Source: JAJTFW01 sp964534995 (lineage in GTDB: Bacteria > Bacteroidota > Bacteroidia > AKYH767-A > OLB10). Taken from it: a DNA stretch of 24,102 bases. A program made the position numbers and the translations under genes. The notes under the pieces are model-generated. The model was not told the origin of the DNA, ran no database searches, and worked only from the letters and a program-made list of their open reading frames with translations. Every line of letters starts with the position of its first letter. The stretch's first letter is position 1. The stretch is taken from assembly GCA_964534995.1 (NCBI GenBank), contig CAZHSC010000053.1:1-24102 (forward strand), read 5' to 3'. Below are positions 1 through 7,963 of this stretch, in pieces.

Positions 1-93
1 TCGTTTTCTCTGGAGCCCATATTAACTGCTGACACAGTTTATGTAACACTACCTCCTTTTCATTTAAGGAATATTATCCATGGAAATAAATAA
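1..93 (+). other. Possible 3' end of a CDS cut by the left edge
   Basis: Plus-strand frame 1 is open from the first base to a TAA at 91-93, giving 30 codons. The end reads ...TVYVTLPPFHLRN..., which faintly resembles the closing beta strand of a histidine kinase ATPase domain, and a response regulator follows at 385. Thirty open codons in AT-rich DNA can arise by chance and no catalytic motif is visible, so this is only a hint. The upstream sequence would settle it. Confidence 0.22.
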
Positions 94-354
94 TCATTTT
101 TTGATTGGAGTTAAACCATATAAAAGCCCTGATATTTCCGGACACCCCAGTTTAAATCATATATATGATTGTTATCATTGTAAATGAAACTTAAGCACTT
201 GCAATCAAGGTGGATGGTGGTTTTCTGTAAGAAACTGCCTTCCTCTCCATTCTTTTTATTTTCTATTCATTTTTTTAATATCAGTGAACTGTAAAAATCA
301 TATAACAACATACATATTTAAACAGCTGAATTATTTACAATAAGGTAAGAATGC
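94..354. other. AT-rich intergenic region with no supported gene
   Basis: This stretch between the left-edge open frame and the response-regulator promoter holds no ORF longer than about 35 codons and no RNA fold that I can recognise. It is rich in A/T runs and short TAT/ATA tracts. A 35-codon ATG frame at 80-187 exists but has no family resemblance. Nothing else is supported. Confidence 0.5.
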
Positions 355-362
355 TAAATTTG
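355..362 (+). promoter_or_regulatory. Putative -7 promoter element of the response regulator gene
   Basis: TAAATTTG matches the Bacteroidetes primary-sigma -7 consensus TAnnTTTG. It lies 22 bp before the ATG at 385, implying a short leader. No good TTG/TTTG -33 element sits 19-20 bp upstream, so the promoter is only half supported. Confidence 0.4.
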
Positions 363-384
363 TTCATGTAAATCATTATTCTTT

Positions 385-1086
385 ATGAGCGTAACCAGAA
401 TCCTTTTAGTTGAAGACGAGCAAAGCCTGGCGGATACCATAAAACTTAACCTTGAACTGGAAGGCTATAAAGTTCAATTGGCAGCTGATGGAAAGAAGGC
501 GCTCCGGATGTTTAAACAGGAACGCTTTAATCTGGTTATTTTGGATGTAATGCTACCCGAAATGGATGGCTTTACAGTTTGTGAGGCAATCAGGTTGGAT
601 AATGAACAGGTACCGGTACTTTTTCTTACGGCAAAGAACTCCTCGTCTGACCGGGTTATGGGATTGAAAAAAGGTGCGGATGATTACCTCACAAAGCCTT
701 TTAACCTGGAAGAATTATTGCTTCGGATACAGGTGCTTTTGAAAAGAACCCAAAGAAATGGTGATAAAAATGCTCCCAACCTTTCAGGTTATAATATTGA
801 CAATTTTCAGATTAATTTTTCAGAAATGTCGGTACTTAAGCCCGATGGTATTAAAATTAATCTGACCAAGAAAGAAAACACCTTGCTTAAGCTGCTGATT
901 GACCGAAAAAACGAAGTGGTTTCAAGGGAACATATTCTGGAAACTGTTTGGGGCTATGATATTTACCCCTCCACCCGCACCATCGATAATTTCATTGTTA
1001 CCTTCAGGAAGTATTTTGAAAAAGATCCTGCCAATCCTGTTCATTTCCTCTCAGTCAGGGGGGTCGGATACAAATTTGTGGACTGA
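385..1086 (+). CDS. OmpR/PhoB-family response regulator (orphan in this window)
   Basis: This is a 233-residue DNA-binding response regulator. Residues 1-120 form the receiver domain, with the acidic pair E10/D11/E12, phospho-acceptor D54 in LDVMLPEMDGF, the switch threonine in FLTAK and the lysine in LTKPF. Residues 135-233 form a winged-helix output domain ending in RGVGYKFVD, typical of OmpR/PhoB regulators. Length is normal and the ATG start is preceded by a TAAATTTG element. No histidine kinase lies beside it, although a possible truncated frame at 1-93 could be one. The next gene, a secreted protease, has its own promoter, so co-transcription is not implied. The signal and target genes are unknown. 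Confidence 0.95.
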   Translation: MSVTRILLVEDEQSLADTIKLNLELEGYKVQLAADGKKALRMFKQERFNLVILDVMLPEMDGFTVCEAIRLDNEQVPVLFLTAKNSSSDRVMGLKKGADDYLTKPFNLEELLLRIQVLLKRTQRNGDKNAPNLSGYNIDNFQINFSEMSVLKPDGIKINLTKKENTLLKLLIDRKNEVVSREHILETVWGYDIYPSTRTIDNFIVTFRKYFEKDPANPVHFLSVRGVGYKFVD

Positions 1087-1174
1087 AAAACCTGATTTCA
1101 AACTGCACTTTTAATCCGGGGCCAGCTATTGTCCCAGGCCTGTGAATTATTTTTTAATAACCTGGCAAATAAGG

Positions 1175-1206
1175 GTTGCATACTTTGGAATTAATGCATA
1201 TCTTTG
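1175..1206 (+). promoter_or_regulatory. Predicted primary-sigma promoter of the M43 protease gene
   Basis: TATCTTTG at 1199-1206 matches TAnnTTTG exactly. GTTG at 1175-1178 lies about 20 bp upstream, close to the Bacteroidetes -33 spacing. The predicted transcript would begin near 1212, leaving a leader of about 55 nt before the ATG at 1269. Confidence 0.58.
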
Positions 1207-1268
1207 AATTACAGCTTTGAGTTTTCAATGTATTGTGCCAAAACAAAAATCACTAATCAATCAACCGT

Positions 1269-3197
1269 ATGAAAAAAAATTATCTGTTAAGTCTGGCATT
1301 TATGCTACTGATTACCGGCAGCACCTATGCACAGAGCATTAGAAATTGTGGTACCATGCAACACCTGCATGATCAGGAAATGAATGATCCGGGTCTCAGT
1401 ACGCGAATGGAGAATATTGAGAGAGAGACCAAGCAATGGATCGGTCAGGGCAATGTGAATAAAGGTACAGTCGTTGTGACCATTCCAGTAGTTGTGCATG
1501 TAGTTTACAATACAAGTTCTCAGAACATCTCCGATGCCCAGATAAACTCCCAGATCGCTATTCTGAACCAGGATTTTCGAAAGCTGAATGCTGATATTTC
1601 CATTGTTCCCTCTGCATTTTCCGGCCTTGCAGCCGATTGCGAAATACAGTTTTGTCTTGCACAACGTGACCCAAATGGCAATGCCACCAATGGTATTGTT
1701 CGTAAGTCCACAACTGTTACCTCCTTTTCATCCAATGATAATATCAAACGCAATGCAAACGGAGGATCTGACCCATGGAATACATCTGCCTATCTGAATA
1801 TCTGGGTAGGTAACCTTAGCGGAGGTTTGTTAGGATATGCCCAGTTTCCCGGTGGTAGCGCTGCTACTGATGGAGTGGTTATTTTATACACAGCTTTCGG
1901 TAATACCGGTGTTGCAGCGGCCCCCTTTAACAAAGGAAGAACAGCCACACACGAAATCGGTCACTGGTTAAACCTTCGTCATATTTGGGGCGATGCAACT
2001 TGCGGAAACGATCAGGTTTCAGATACCCCCACTCAGCAAACTGCCAATTATGGTTGTCCTTCTTTCCCTCATGTTACCTGTAGTAATGGTCCAAATGGTG
2101 ATATGTTTATGAATTACATGGATTATACCGACGATGCCTGTATGGTTATGTTTTCCGCGGGTCAAAAAACCAGGATGCTGGCCAGTCTCAATACCACCAG
2201 GGCTTCATTACTGTCTTCCCTTGGATGCGTACCGCCATCGGGAACTACCTGTGCCACACCATCCGGCTTAAATGCTACGGGGATCAATACCACCGCCGCC
2301 ACCTTGAACTGGCTTTCAGTGTCCGGAGCATTGAGTTATAATATTCAATATCGGGTTAGCGGTACCACTACCTGGAATAATTCTACCGCTGCCACAAATT
2401 CAAAAGCTATTTCAGGACTCTCTGCCGGAACCACTTATGAATACCAGGTGCAAACCGTATGCACCGGGCAAAACAGTTCCTATTCCTCGTCGGCTACCTT
2501 CACCACTGCTTCTGCTTCCTGTACCGATAGTTATGAAGGAAATAATTCAAAGGCAAAGGCTAAGACAATTCCTGTTAATTCCAATATTTCCGCCAAAATC
2601 AATACCAATACCGATAAAGACTGGTTCAAATTTACAACGGTTGCCGGCTCTACAAACGTAAATGTAGTACTTGATCTGCTTCCTGCTGATTACGATATGA
2701 AATTATACAATGCTGCCGGCAGTTTGCTCACTACTTCTCAGTCTGGAGGAACGGCTGCTGAATCCATCATCAGAAATTCCACAAGTGCTTCCAGCTATTT
2801 CATACAAGTCTATGGCTATAATGGTGCATACAATACTGCCTCTTGTTACCGTTTAAGAATCAATACTTCCGGTTCACCCTTCAGAAATTCTGATTTATCA
2901 GAATATGTTGAAGGTAATTTCAATGTGGAAAAAATGAGTGGGATAGATGGATTAAACCTTTTTCCGAATCCTGCCAATACAAGTATCAGTCTTCAGTTCT
3001 TTAATCCACAGGATGCCATGTTGAACGCCGAAGTGCTGGATGTAACCGGCAGATTGGTACTAACAAACCGTATTAGTGCAACGGAAGGTTTCAATACCAC
3101 CGAAATAAGTACAGTAGAATTAAAAGATGGAATTTACTTTTTGCGCCTTAGTACCGGGTCAAAAGCTGAAGTCCGTAAGTTCATGATTAAGCATTAA
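1269..3197 (+). CDS. Secreted M43 (pappalysin-like) zinc metalloprotease with T9SS sorting domain
   Basis: This 642-residue exported protease starts with a Sec signal peptide (positive MKKN, hydrophobic core, cleavage after ...STYA). The catalytic domain (about 65-320) has the metzincin motif HEIGHWLNLRH with zinc ligands H228, H232 and H238 and general base E229. A Met-turn follows in MNYMDY. Residues about 330-415 form a fibronectin type III domain and about 420-535 a PPC-type bacterial pre-peptidase domain. The last 80 residues, starting at LNLFPNPA and ending KFMIKH, are a type A T9SS C-terminal sorting domain. It should therefore cross the outer membrane by T9SS and be surface-attached or released. 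The natural substrate is unknown. The gene has its own promoter and is closed by the hairpin at 3274-3301. Confidence 0.94.
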   Translation: MKKNYLLSLAFMLLITGSTYAQSIRNCGTMQHLHDQEMNDPGLSTRMENIERETKQWIGQGNVNKGTVVVTIPVVVHVVYNTSSQNISDAQINSQIAILNQDFRKLNADISIVPSAFSGLAADCEIQFCLAQRDPNGNATNGIVRKSTTVTSFSSNDNIKRNANGGSDPWNTSAYLNIWVGNLSGGLLGYAQFPGGSAATDGVVILYTAFGNTGVAAAPFNKGRTATHEIGHWLNLRHIWGDATCGNDQVSDTPTQQTANYGCPSFPHVTCSNGPNGDMFMNYMDYTDDACMVMFSAGQKTRMLASLNTTRASLLSSLGCVPPSGTTCATPSGLNATGINTTAATLNWLSVSGALSYNIQYRVSGTTTWNNSTAATNSKAISGLSAGTTYEYQVQTVCTGQNSSYSSSATFTTASASCTDSYEGNNSKAKAKTIPVNSNISAKINTNTDKDWFKFTTVAGSTNVNVVLDLLPADYDMKLYNAAGSLLTTSQSGGTAAESIIRNSTSASSYFIQVYGYNGAYNTASCYRLRINTSGSPFRNSDLSEYVEGNFNVEKMSGIDGLNLFPNPANTSISLQFFNPQDAMLNAEVLDVTGRLVLTNRISATEGFNTTEISTVELKDGIYFLRLSTGSKAEVRKFMIKH

Positions 3198-3273
3198 TAA
3201 GTCAGGGTGCAGCACTACTTTTTTATTTTGCCAGCACTGTATATAATTGATAAACATCAAAAAATGATTATGC

Positions 3274-3309
3274 AAGAAGCCCTTCTCATGAAGGGCTTCT
3301 TTATTTTAG
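3274..3309 (+). terminator. Rho-independent terminator after the M43 protease gene
   Basis: A perfect 12-bp inverted repeat (AAGAAGCCCTTC at 3274-3285 and GAAGGGCTTCTT at 3290-3301) with a TCAT tetraloop is followed by a T-rich run (TATTTTA). It lies 77 bp after the protease stop and just before the acetyltransferase start at 3317. It is the clearest intrinsic terminator in the window. Confidence 0.85.
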
Positions 3310-3316
3310 CATCTCG

Positions 3317-3856
3317 ATGAAAAACGACTTTCCTATCTTGGCTGGTGAAAATATCGCCTTACGACCATTTATACTGAAGGATGCTGTTTCTTTGTCAGTT
3401 CATGCCAATAATAAGTCAATTGCTGATAATTTAAACGACGGATTCCCGTATCCATATACTGAGAAAAATGCAATAGAATTTATCACTGGTATGCATCATA
3501 GCCAGACGCCCAACATTCTTGCCATTGTTTTCAATGATGAGGTAATTGGGGCAATTGGAATTTTTCCGCTGACTAAGGTGCAGCGGCTTAATGCTGAAAT
3601 CGGTTATTGGATTGGTGAAAAATATTGGGGAAGAGGTATTACCACGAAAGCGGTTAGAGCCATGCTCGCTTATGCGTTTATAAATTTTGATGTGATCCGT
3701 ATTTTTGCCAGGCCCTTTCCTCATAATCTGGCATCGCAAAAGGTTCTTGAAAAATCAGGACTGAGATTAGAGGCCAGAATTAAAAATGGACTTTGTAAAA
3801 ACAATATTATTTTTGATGAGTTGATTTACTCAATTTTAAAAGAGCAGGTTGTATGA
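3317..3856 (+). CDS. GNAT-family N-acetyltransferase (RimJ/RimL type)
   Basis: This 179-residue GCN5-related acetyltransferase uses acetyl-CoA to modify an amine. The N-terminal LRPFILKDA strand, the central AEIGYWIGEKYWGRGI segment and the following helix KAVRAMLAYAF match the acetyl-CoA-binding signature of the RimJ/RimL subgroup. The region ending in SQKVLEKSGL is the usual beta6-alpha4 element. The substrate may be a protein N-terminus or a small molecule and cannot be read from the sequence. Its stop overlaps the start of the next gene by 4 bp (ATGA), so the two are probably translated from one message. No clear promoter was found; it begins just after the protease terminator. Confidence 0.9.
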   Translation: MKNDFPILAGENIALRPFILKDAVSLSVHANNKSIADNLNDGFPYPYTEKNAIEFITGMHHSQTPNILAIVFNDEVIGAIGIFPLTKVQRLNAEIGYWIGEKYWGRGITTKAVRAMLAYAFINFDVIRIFARPFPHNLASQKVLEKSGLRLEARIKNGLCKNNIIFDELIYSILKEQVV

Positions 3857-6624
3857 TAAGTTTTCTTGAGAAAGTTGCCGACGCTACAATTGATTTGCCA
3901 TCTGAGCAAACACTTATCGTTTTTCCGACCCAGCGGGCATGCCAGGAATACCGGAAAATTATCACGCAGAAAATGAGGAAAGCCGGCAGGCTTCCAGCGA
4001 TTCTTCCGATTCGTGATTTGCTATATAAACTGGACTCGCCCGTTATTGCAGATGACCTCACGTTGTTACTTGAACTCTATGCAATTTACCGTTCATTGTA
4101 CGGCGGTGATGATTTTAACTCATTTTTATCTTATGGTGAACAACTGATCGATGATTTTAACGAAATTGACAGGCAGTTGATCCATTCTGATTTTCTCTTT
4201 GAAGAAATCAATGACCTGAAGACTCTTGAGGAGCGCTTTTCTCCGGGTGAAGAGGATTATGAGTTTATTAAAAATTTCTGGAGCGAGTTTTTACATACTC
4301 CGCTGAGTCCACTTCAAAATTCCTTTCTTCAGTACTGGAAACAAATGAGACCCCTGTATCACGCATTCAGGAAAAGACTAAATGAAAGTAATATCGCTTA
4401 TGAAGGTATGGCATGGAGATATGTGTCGGAAACCATGCCGCAGCAAAAATATTTTTCAAAATTCAGTAATATTATTTTCGCTGGCTTTTACGCATTAAAT
4501 AAAACAGAAGAAAGGATTTTGGAATTCCTGCATAAGCATGGGAAGTTATTGCTTTTTAAAGATGCTGACGTTCATTATACGGACAAACGATGGCATGAAG
4601 CGGGTATGTTTTTAAGAAAGGGAATGCTGGCTGGCGCGGAAATCCCCTGGACAGATAATAATTTCTCCATTTCTAAGGAAGAGTATATTGTAAAAGCCTG
4701 CACTGGAAGATTGGCAATGGCCCGTGAGTTGGCCCACGAGGTGCATAGCCATAGAAGCATCGGGAGGTGGAAAGGTGAACCGTGTAAAGAGGTGATCGTT
4801 CTGGCCGATGAAGGTTTGTTGTTGCCATTACTTCACTTTTGCGGCAGATTAGGAATACCTGCGAATCCTTCCATGGGTTTCTCATTGAAACACCATCCCT
4901 TGATGCGTTTATTGCAATTGATTAAATCAACGCGTCAATTTGAGGAAAGGGAAATAAACAATGCCCTTCGTTTTAAAAAACTTCAGGAGTTTTGTGCAGA
5001 ACCCTTGTTTTTCAAGATTTTTTCAAATGCGGAATTGGGGCTGGTTGCAGCTGATGATGTTACTGCAGATCTTGGTCGCTTTCATCCGTATTTCAGGGAT
5101 TTGCTTTTTATGAAGCCCGGATCAGTGGCTGATGAAAAGGCAGCCATTCTGGATCTGCTCTCAAAATTCAGGTTTAGCGATAAAGAATGGATTCAGCAAA
5201 TCCATTATCATCTTATCCATGCCGTAGAAAATACTTTCACCCTGCTTGAACCACATGAAGAAGAAATTTCATTAAGTACCTGGTGGCTATTATTTATGGA
5301 TGCTATAGGTAAAGTTCGAATGCCATTTGCTTCAGAAAATAACGGGGGAATTGCCATTATGGGCTTCCTTGAGACACGGCTGCTCGATTTTGATTCAGTT
5401 TATATTGCACCTTTAAATGAAGGGGTTTTACCCGGCGCAACCACATCAAAATCCTTAATTCCATATTCTTTGCGCAAAGCATACCATCTACCCTGCAAGG
5501 AAGAACAGGATGCCATTACCTCCTATCATTTTTACAGATTGCTTCAAAGGGTTAAGAATATCTATTTGTTTTATAATACAGACCTCAATGATACCGGCGG
5601 CGGAGAAAGAAGCCGTTATTTGTTTCAATTGCATCATGAATTACTGGAAAATGTGAAGCCTGTAAAATTATTATATCTGCAGGAGGAAAGTCGTCTCATT
5701 CCTGAAGCGGTCCATCCTATTACAATACAAAAGAGTAATGCGATTCTGGATCGATTGCGGGAAAAGTATATGGTAAATGGTGATAGTATAGCTATAAAAG
5801 GTTTGTCAGCATCAGCCATTTCTTCATATATTTCCTGTAAACTCAGGTTTTACTTTGACCAGGTGGTTTACTTGAAACCTGATTCAAAACCGGAAGGATT
5901 AAGTGCTGCTCATTTTGGAAACGTATTGCACAAGGCTATGGAGTTGATTTATTCCGGGAAGAATGCTATAAGTGAAGCTTCTTTTAGCGGTTTAATGAAT
6001 TTATTACCTGAATATGTTGAAAAAGCGATTCGGATAACCTATGAAATGCCCGTTACTTCCGGACATGATTATTTAATGAAAGGTGTATTGACTGAACTTG
6101 TAAGGCGTATTGTTGAATATGATTTAAAGCAGATACCATTCGAAATAATGGGTCTTGAGAGAAACTTAAATGCCACCCTGCATATTTCAGGACTGGGTGA
6201 TATCAGGCTGAAGGGAATTATCGACAGAGTTGACTTCAAGGATAAATATTACAGAATTCTTGATTATAAAACAGGTAATGAGAAGGTAAATAAGAAGATA
6301 GATTACCAGCAGCTATTTTCAGACCCATCGCATAAATTGAATTTACAGTTATTACTTTATTGTTTCCTTGTAAAGGAAAATATGCCGCAAGTAGAAGGTA
6401 ATCTGAAAGCCGGTATATTTAAATTGAAGGAGTTTGATGATGAAATTACCTGGCTTGATGATGGTAAGCCGGTTGATACGGAAACTATTCTGCTCTTTTT
6501 GGAGGGATTGAAACTGCTTGTATCAGATATTTTTAATCCATCCGTCCCATTTGATCAGACTTCTGACATCAAACGATGTCGATTTTGTGATTATCATGGA
6601 CTTTGTCAGCGTCAGAATACATGA
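3853..6624 (+). CDS. AddB-like PD-(D/E)XK nuclease with predicted Fe-S cluster
   Basis: This 923-residue protein resembles the nuclease subunit of AddAB-type break-processing enzymes. The N-terminal two thirds are helicase-like but degenerate: an early IVFPTQRACQEYR motif replaces a Walker A, and a later UvrD-like segment reads LNEGVLPG. The C-terminal nuclease has D791 in IIDRVD, D804-Y805-K806 in LDYKTG, and Q832 in LNLQLLLY. C662, C909, C912 and C918 fit the four-cysteine 4Fe-4S clamp of AddB nucleases (one Cys before the fold, C-x2-C-x5-C after it). The expected role is DNA end resection in recombinational repair. The partner UvrD-family helicase (AddA) is not in the window. It overlaps the upstream acetyltransferase by 4 bp. 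Confidence 0.88.
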   Translation: MISFLEKVADATIDLPSEQTLIVFPTQRACQEYRKIITQKMRKAGRLPAILPIRDLLYKLDSPVIADDLTLLLELYAIYRSLYGGDDFNSFLSYGEQLIDDFNEIDRQLIHSDFLFEEINDLKTLEERFSPGEEDYEFIKNFWSEFLHTPLSPLQNSFLQYWKQMRPLYHAFRKRLNESNIAYEGMAWRYVSETMPQQKYFSKFSNIIFAGFYALNKTEERILEFLHKHGKLLLFKDADVHYTDKRWHEAGMFLRKGMLAGAEIPWTDNNFSISKEEYIVKACTGRLAMARELAHEVHSHRSIGRWKGEPCKEVIVLADEGLLLPLLHFCGRLGIPANPSMGFSLKHHPLMRLLQLIKSTRQFEEREINNALRFKKLQEFCAEPLFFKIFSNAELGLVAADDVTADLGRFHPYFRDLLFMKPGSVADEKAAILDLLSKFRFSDKEWIQQIHYHLIHAVENTFTLLEPHEEEISLSTWWLLFMDAIGKVRMPFASENNGGIAIMGFLETRLLDFDSVYIAPLNEGVLPGATTSKSLIPYSLRKAYHLPCKEEQDAITSYHFYRLLQRVKNIYLFYNTDLNDTGGGERSRYLFQLHHELLENVKPVKLLYLQEESRLIPEAVHPITIQKSNAILDRLREKYMVNGDSIAIKGLSASAISSYISCKLRFYFDQVVYLKPDSKPEGLSAAHFGNVLHKAMELIYSGKNAISEASFSGLMNLLPEYVEKAIRITYEMPVTSGHDYLMKGVLTELVRRIVEYDLKQIPFEIMGLERNLNATLHISGLGDIRLKGIIDRVDFKDKYYRILDYKTGNEKVNKKIDYQQLFSDPSHKLNLQLLLYCFLVKENMPQVEGNLKAGIFKLKEFDDEITWLDDGKPVDTETILLFLEGLKLLVSDIFNPSVPFDQTSDIKRCRFCDYHGLCQRQNT

Positions 6625-6629
6625 TGTAA

Positions 6630-6650
6630 AATCTGATTAAATTTCAGATT
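6630..6650. terminator. Weak hairpin between convergent genes
   Basis: AATCTGA (6630-6636) and TCAGATT (6644-6650) form a 7-bp stem with a 7-nt loop just after the nuclease stop. There is no good T-run, so termination is only suggested by its position between two converging genes. Confidence 0.3.
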
Positions 6651-6731
6651 ACTATTCAAGAGAACTCTGTCAGTCATAATGTACTTATGAGGATAAGAGT
6701 TATAATAAACGGATAGGAGAAATGGCCATCT

Positions 6732-7091
6732 CTAAAATGTGTCCTCCCGGCCCTTTTCGGTAAGAAGATCAATCAAAGAGGTGGTCATTGATAATACAAT
6801 GCTGAAAAGAAGTGCATTCCAAAATCCATCCACCTTAAATCCGTCTTTAAGTAAGTAAGAGGTAATTAAAATGATGGAGGCATTAATAACCAGCAAAAAT
6901 AAACCAAGTGTAACGATGGTAATCGGGAATGTCAGAAAAATGAGTATTGGTTTAACGTAAACATTCATCAGAACCAGCAATAGCGCTACGAGCAAGGCGG
7001 TGGTTAGGCCCTGAACTTCCACCCCGGGCATCAGGGTAGCTATCAGGAATACCGAAAGTCCCGTTGTGATGATCTTTAGAAGAAACTTCAT
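6732..7091 (-). CDS. Small membrane protein of the phage-holin-like family (Phage_holin_4_2 type)
   Basis: This 119-residue protein has about four hydrophobic helices: near residues 4-20, 28-52, 56-78 and 90-108. The conserved pattern MNVYVKPIL...FPITIVTLGLFLLVINA is characteristic of the YvlD/phage holin 4 superfamily, which is widespread on bacterial chromosomes. Despite the name, most chromosomal members are not phage genes and their function is poorly known. No phage genes surround it. It is transcribed alone, converging on the nuclease gene, with TAGATTTG just upstream of the start. Confidence 0.88.
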   Translation of the reverse strand: MKFLLKIITTGLSVFLIATLMPGVEVQGLTTALLVALLLVLMNVYVKPILIFLTFPITIVTLGLFLLVINASIILITSYLLKDGFKVDGFWNALLFSIVLSMTTSLIDLLTEKGREDTF

Positions 7092-7107
7092 CGATTTAAT
7101 GATAGCT

Positions 7108-7115
7108 CAAATCTA
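7108..7115 (-). promoter_or_regulatory. Putative -7 element of the holin-family gene
   Basis: Read on the minus strand, TAGATTTG matches TAnnTTTG and lies 16 bp upstream of the ATG at 7091. No convincing -33 TTG is present at the expected distance. Confidence 0.38.
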
Positions 7116-7422
7116 ACATTTTTTTGTTTTCTGCCCGGTTCTTATTATTTTCCTTAACAATTCCGGGTTCCGCTTGTTATAGAATTGTCAACTGACATGA
7201 AATGCGCTATATTGCCTGTAGCCCCTTGTATCAGACTTTCTTATCTGTACTATTGAAGGGTCTGGTTCCAGGTCAAATAAACAGGCCATAAAGGAGATCG
7301 GACAAAGTCACTAAATTAAATTACAGGCAGCAGCATGATCTGACGAAAAAAACAAAATTTAACATCGCAATATATTATTTTGAGTACCTTAGTAAAATAC
7401 AAAATTTATCAAGCCCGTATTT
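7116..7422. other. Intergenic region between divergent genes, no gene supported
   Basis: About 300 bp separates the holin-family gene from the peroxidase gene. I found only very short ORFs (at most about 20 codons) and no tRNA or clear RNA fold. The GGTTCCA string near 7263 superficially resembles a tRNA T-arm but lacks the rest of a cloverleaf. The peroxidase promoter must lie in the AT-rich part near 7350-7410. TATTATTTTG near 7373 is one base short of the -7 consensus. Confidence 0.5.
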
Positions 7423-7932
7423 ATGTTACAGATTATCATATCACTGTTTCTGTTATTTCAGCACGCTCCGGAATTTTACTCCTATACCTTTAAGGATATT
7501 AATGGTAAAACCGTTAAAATGGCTTCCTTTAGAGGTAAAAAAGTCCTTATCGTTAATACGGCCTCAGCATGCGGGTATACTCCTCAATATGCAGACCTTG
7601 AAGCATTGCATAAAAAGTATGGTAAAAAACTTGTAGTCTTGGGATTCCCTGCCAATAATTTTGGTGGACAGGAGCCTGGAACAGAAGAGCAAATTAAGTC
7701 GTTTTGTACTTCAAAGTATCATATTACATTTTTACTTGCTGAAAAAACTTCCGTTGCAGGAAAAGATGTTGCTCCTCTCTTTCAATGGCTGACTGAACAG
7801 GACAACCCTGATTTTACAGGAGAAATTAAATGGAATTTTGAGAAATTCCTGATTGATGAAAAGGGTAAACTTATTCATCGTTATCGTTCGAAAGTAAAAC
7901 CTCTTGATAAAGTTTTGACCGATGCTATTTGA
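7423..7932 (+). CDS. Glutathione peroxidase family, Cys-type, probably thioredoxin-dependent
   Basis: This 169-residue thiol peroxidase reduces hydroperoxides. The family's catalytic residues are visible: peroxidatic C50 in TASACGYTPQY (cysteine, not selenocysteine), Q83 in FPANNFGGQEPG, and W137/N138 in KWNFEKFL. C95 in IKSFCTSKY sits where plant and yeast type enzymes carry the resolving cysteine. This suggests an atypical 2-Cys mechanism recycled by thioredoxin rather than glutathione, an inference from that alignment. The first 12 residues are strongly hydrophobic (LQIIISLFLLF), so the enzyme may be exported or membrane-attached, though the segment is short and lacks basic residues. It converges on the response regulator gene with a 26-bp gap. 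Confidence 0.92.
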   Translation: MLQIIISLFLLFQHAPEFYSYTFKDINGKTVKMASFRGKKVLIVNTASACGYTPQYADLEALHKKYGKKLVVLGFPANNFGGQEPGTEEQIKSFCTSKYHITFLLAEKTSVAGKDVAPLFQWLTEQDNPDFTGEIKWNFEKFLIDEKGKLIHRYRSKVKPLDKVLTDAI

Positions 7933-7940
7933 CCTGAACT

Positions 7941-7963
7941 ACTGATACATATTATAAATCAGT
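7941..7963. terminator. Weak hairpin at the convergent peroxidase/regulator ends
   Basis: ACTGAT (7941-7946) pairs with ATCAGT (7958-7963) across an A/T-only loop. The stem is only 6 bp and overlaps the regulator's stop codon. It is listed because no other terminator is visible in this 26-bp gap. Confidence 0.25.

Noticed and set aside
80..187. 35-codon ATG frame in the left AT-rich region
   Set aside because: No family resemblance, no promoter, and unremarkable length for chance in AT-rich DNA.
1134..1165. CCAGG...CCTGG dyad after the first response regulator as terminator
   Set aside because: The pairing is interrupted and mostly A/T and there is no clean stem plus T-run. Too weak to call.
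6732..7091. Holin-like gene as a sign of prophage
   Set aside because: This family is common as a solitary chromosomal gene and no phage, integrase or attachment-site features are nearby.
7255..7290. tRNA T-arm-like string GGTTCCAGGTC
   Set aside because: No acceptor stem, D-arm or anticodon arm can be paired around it.
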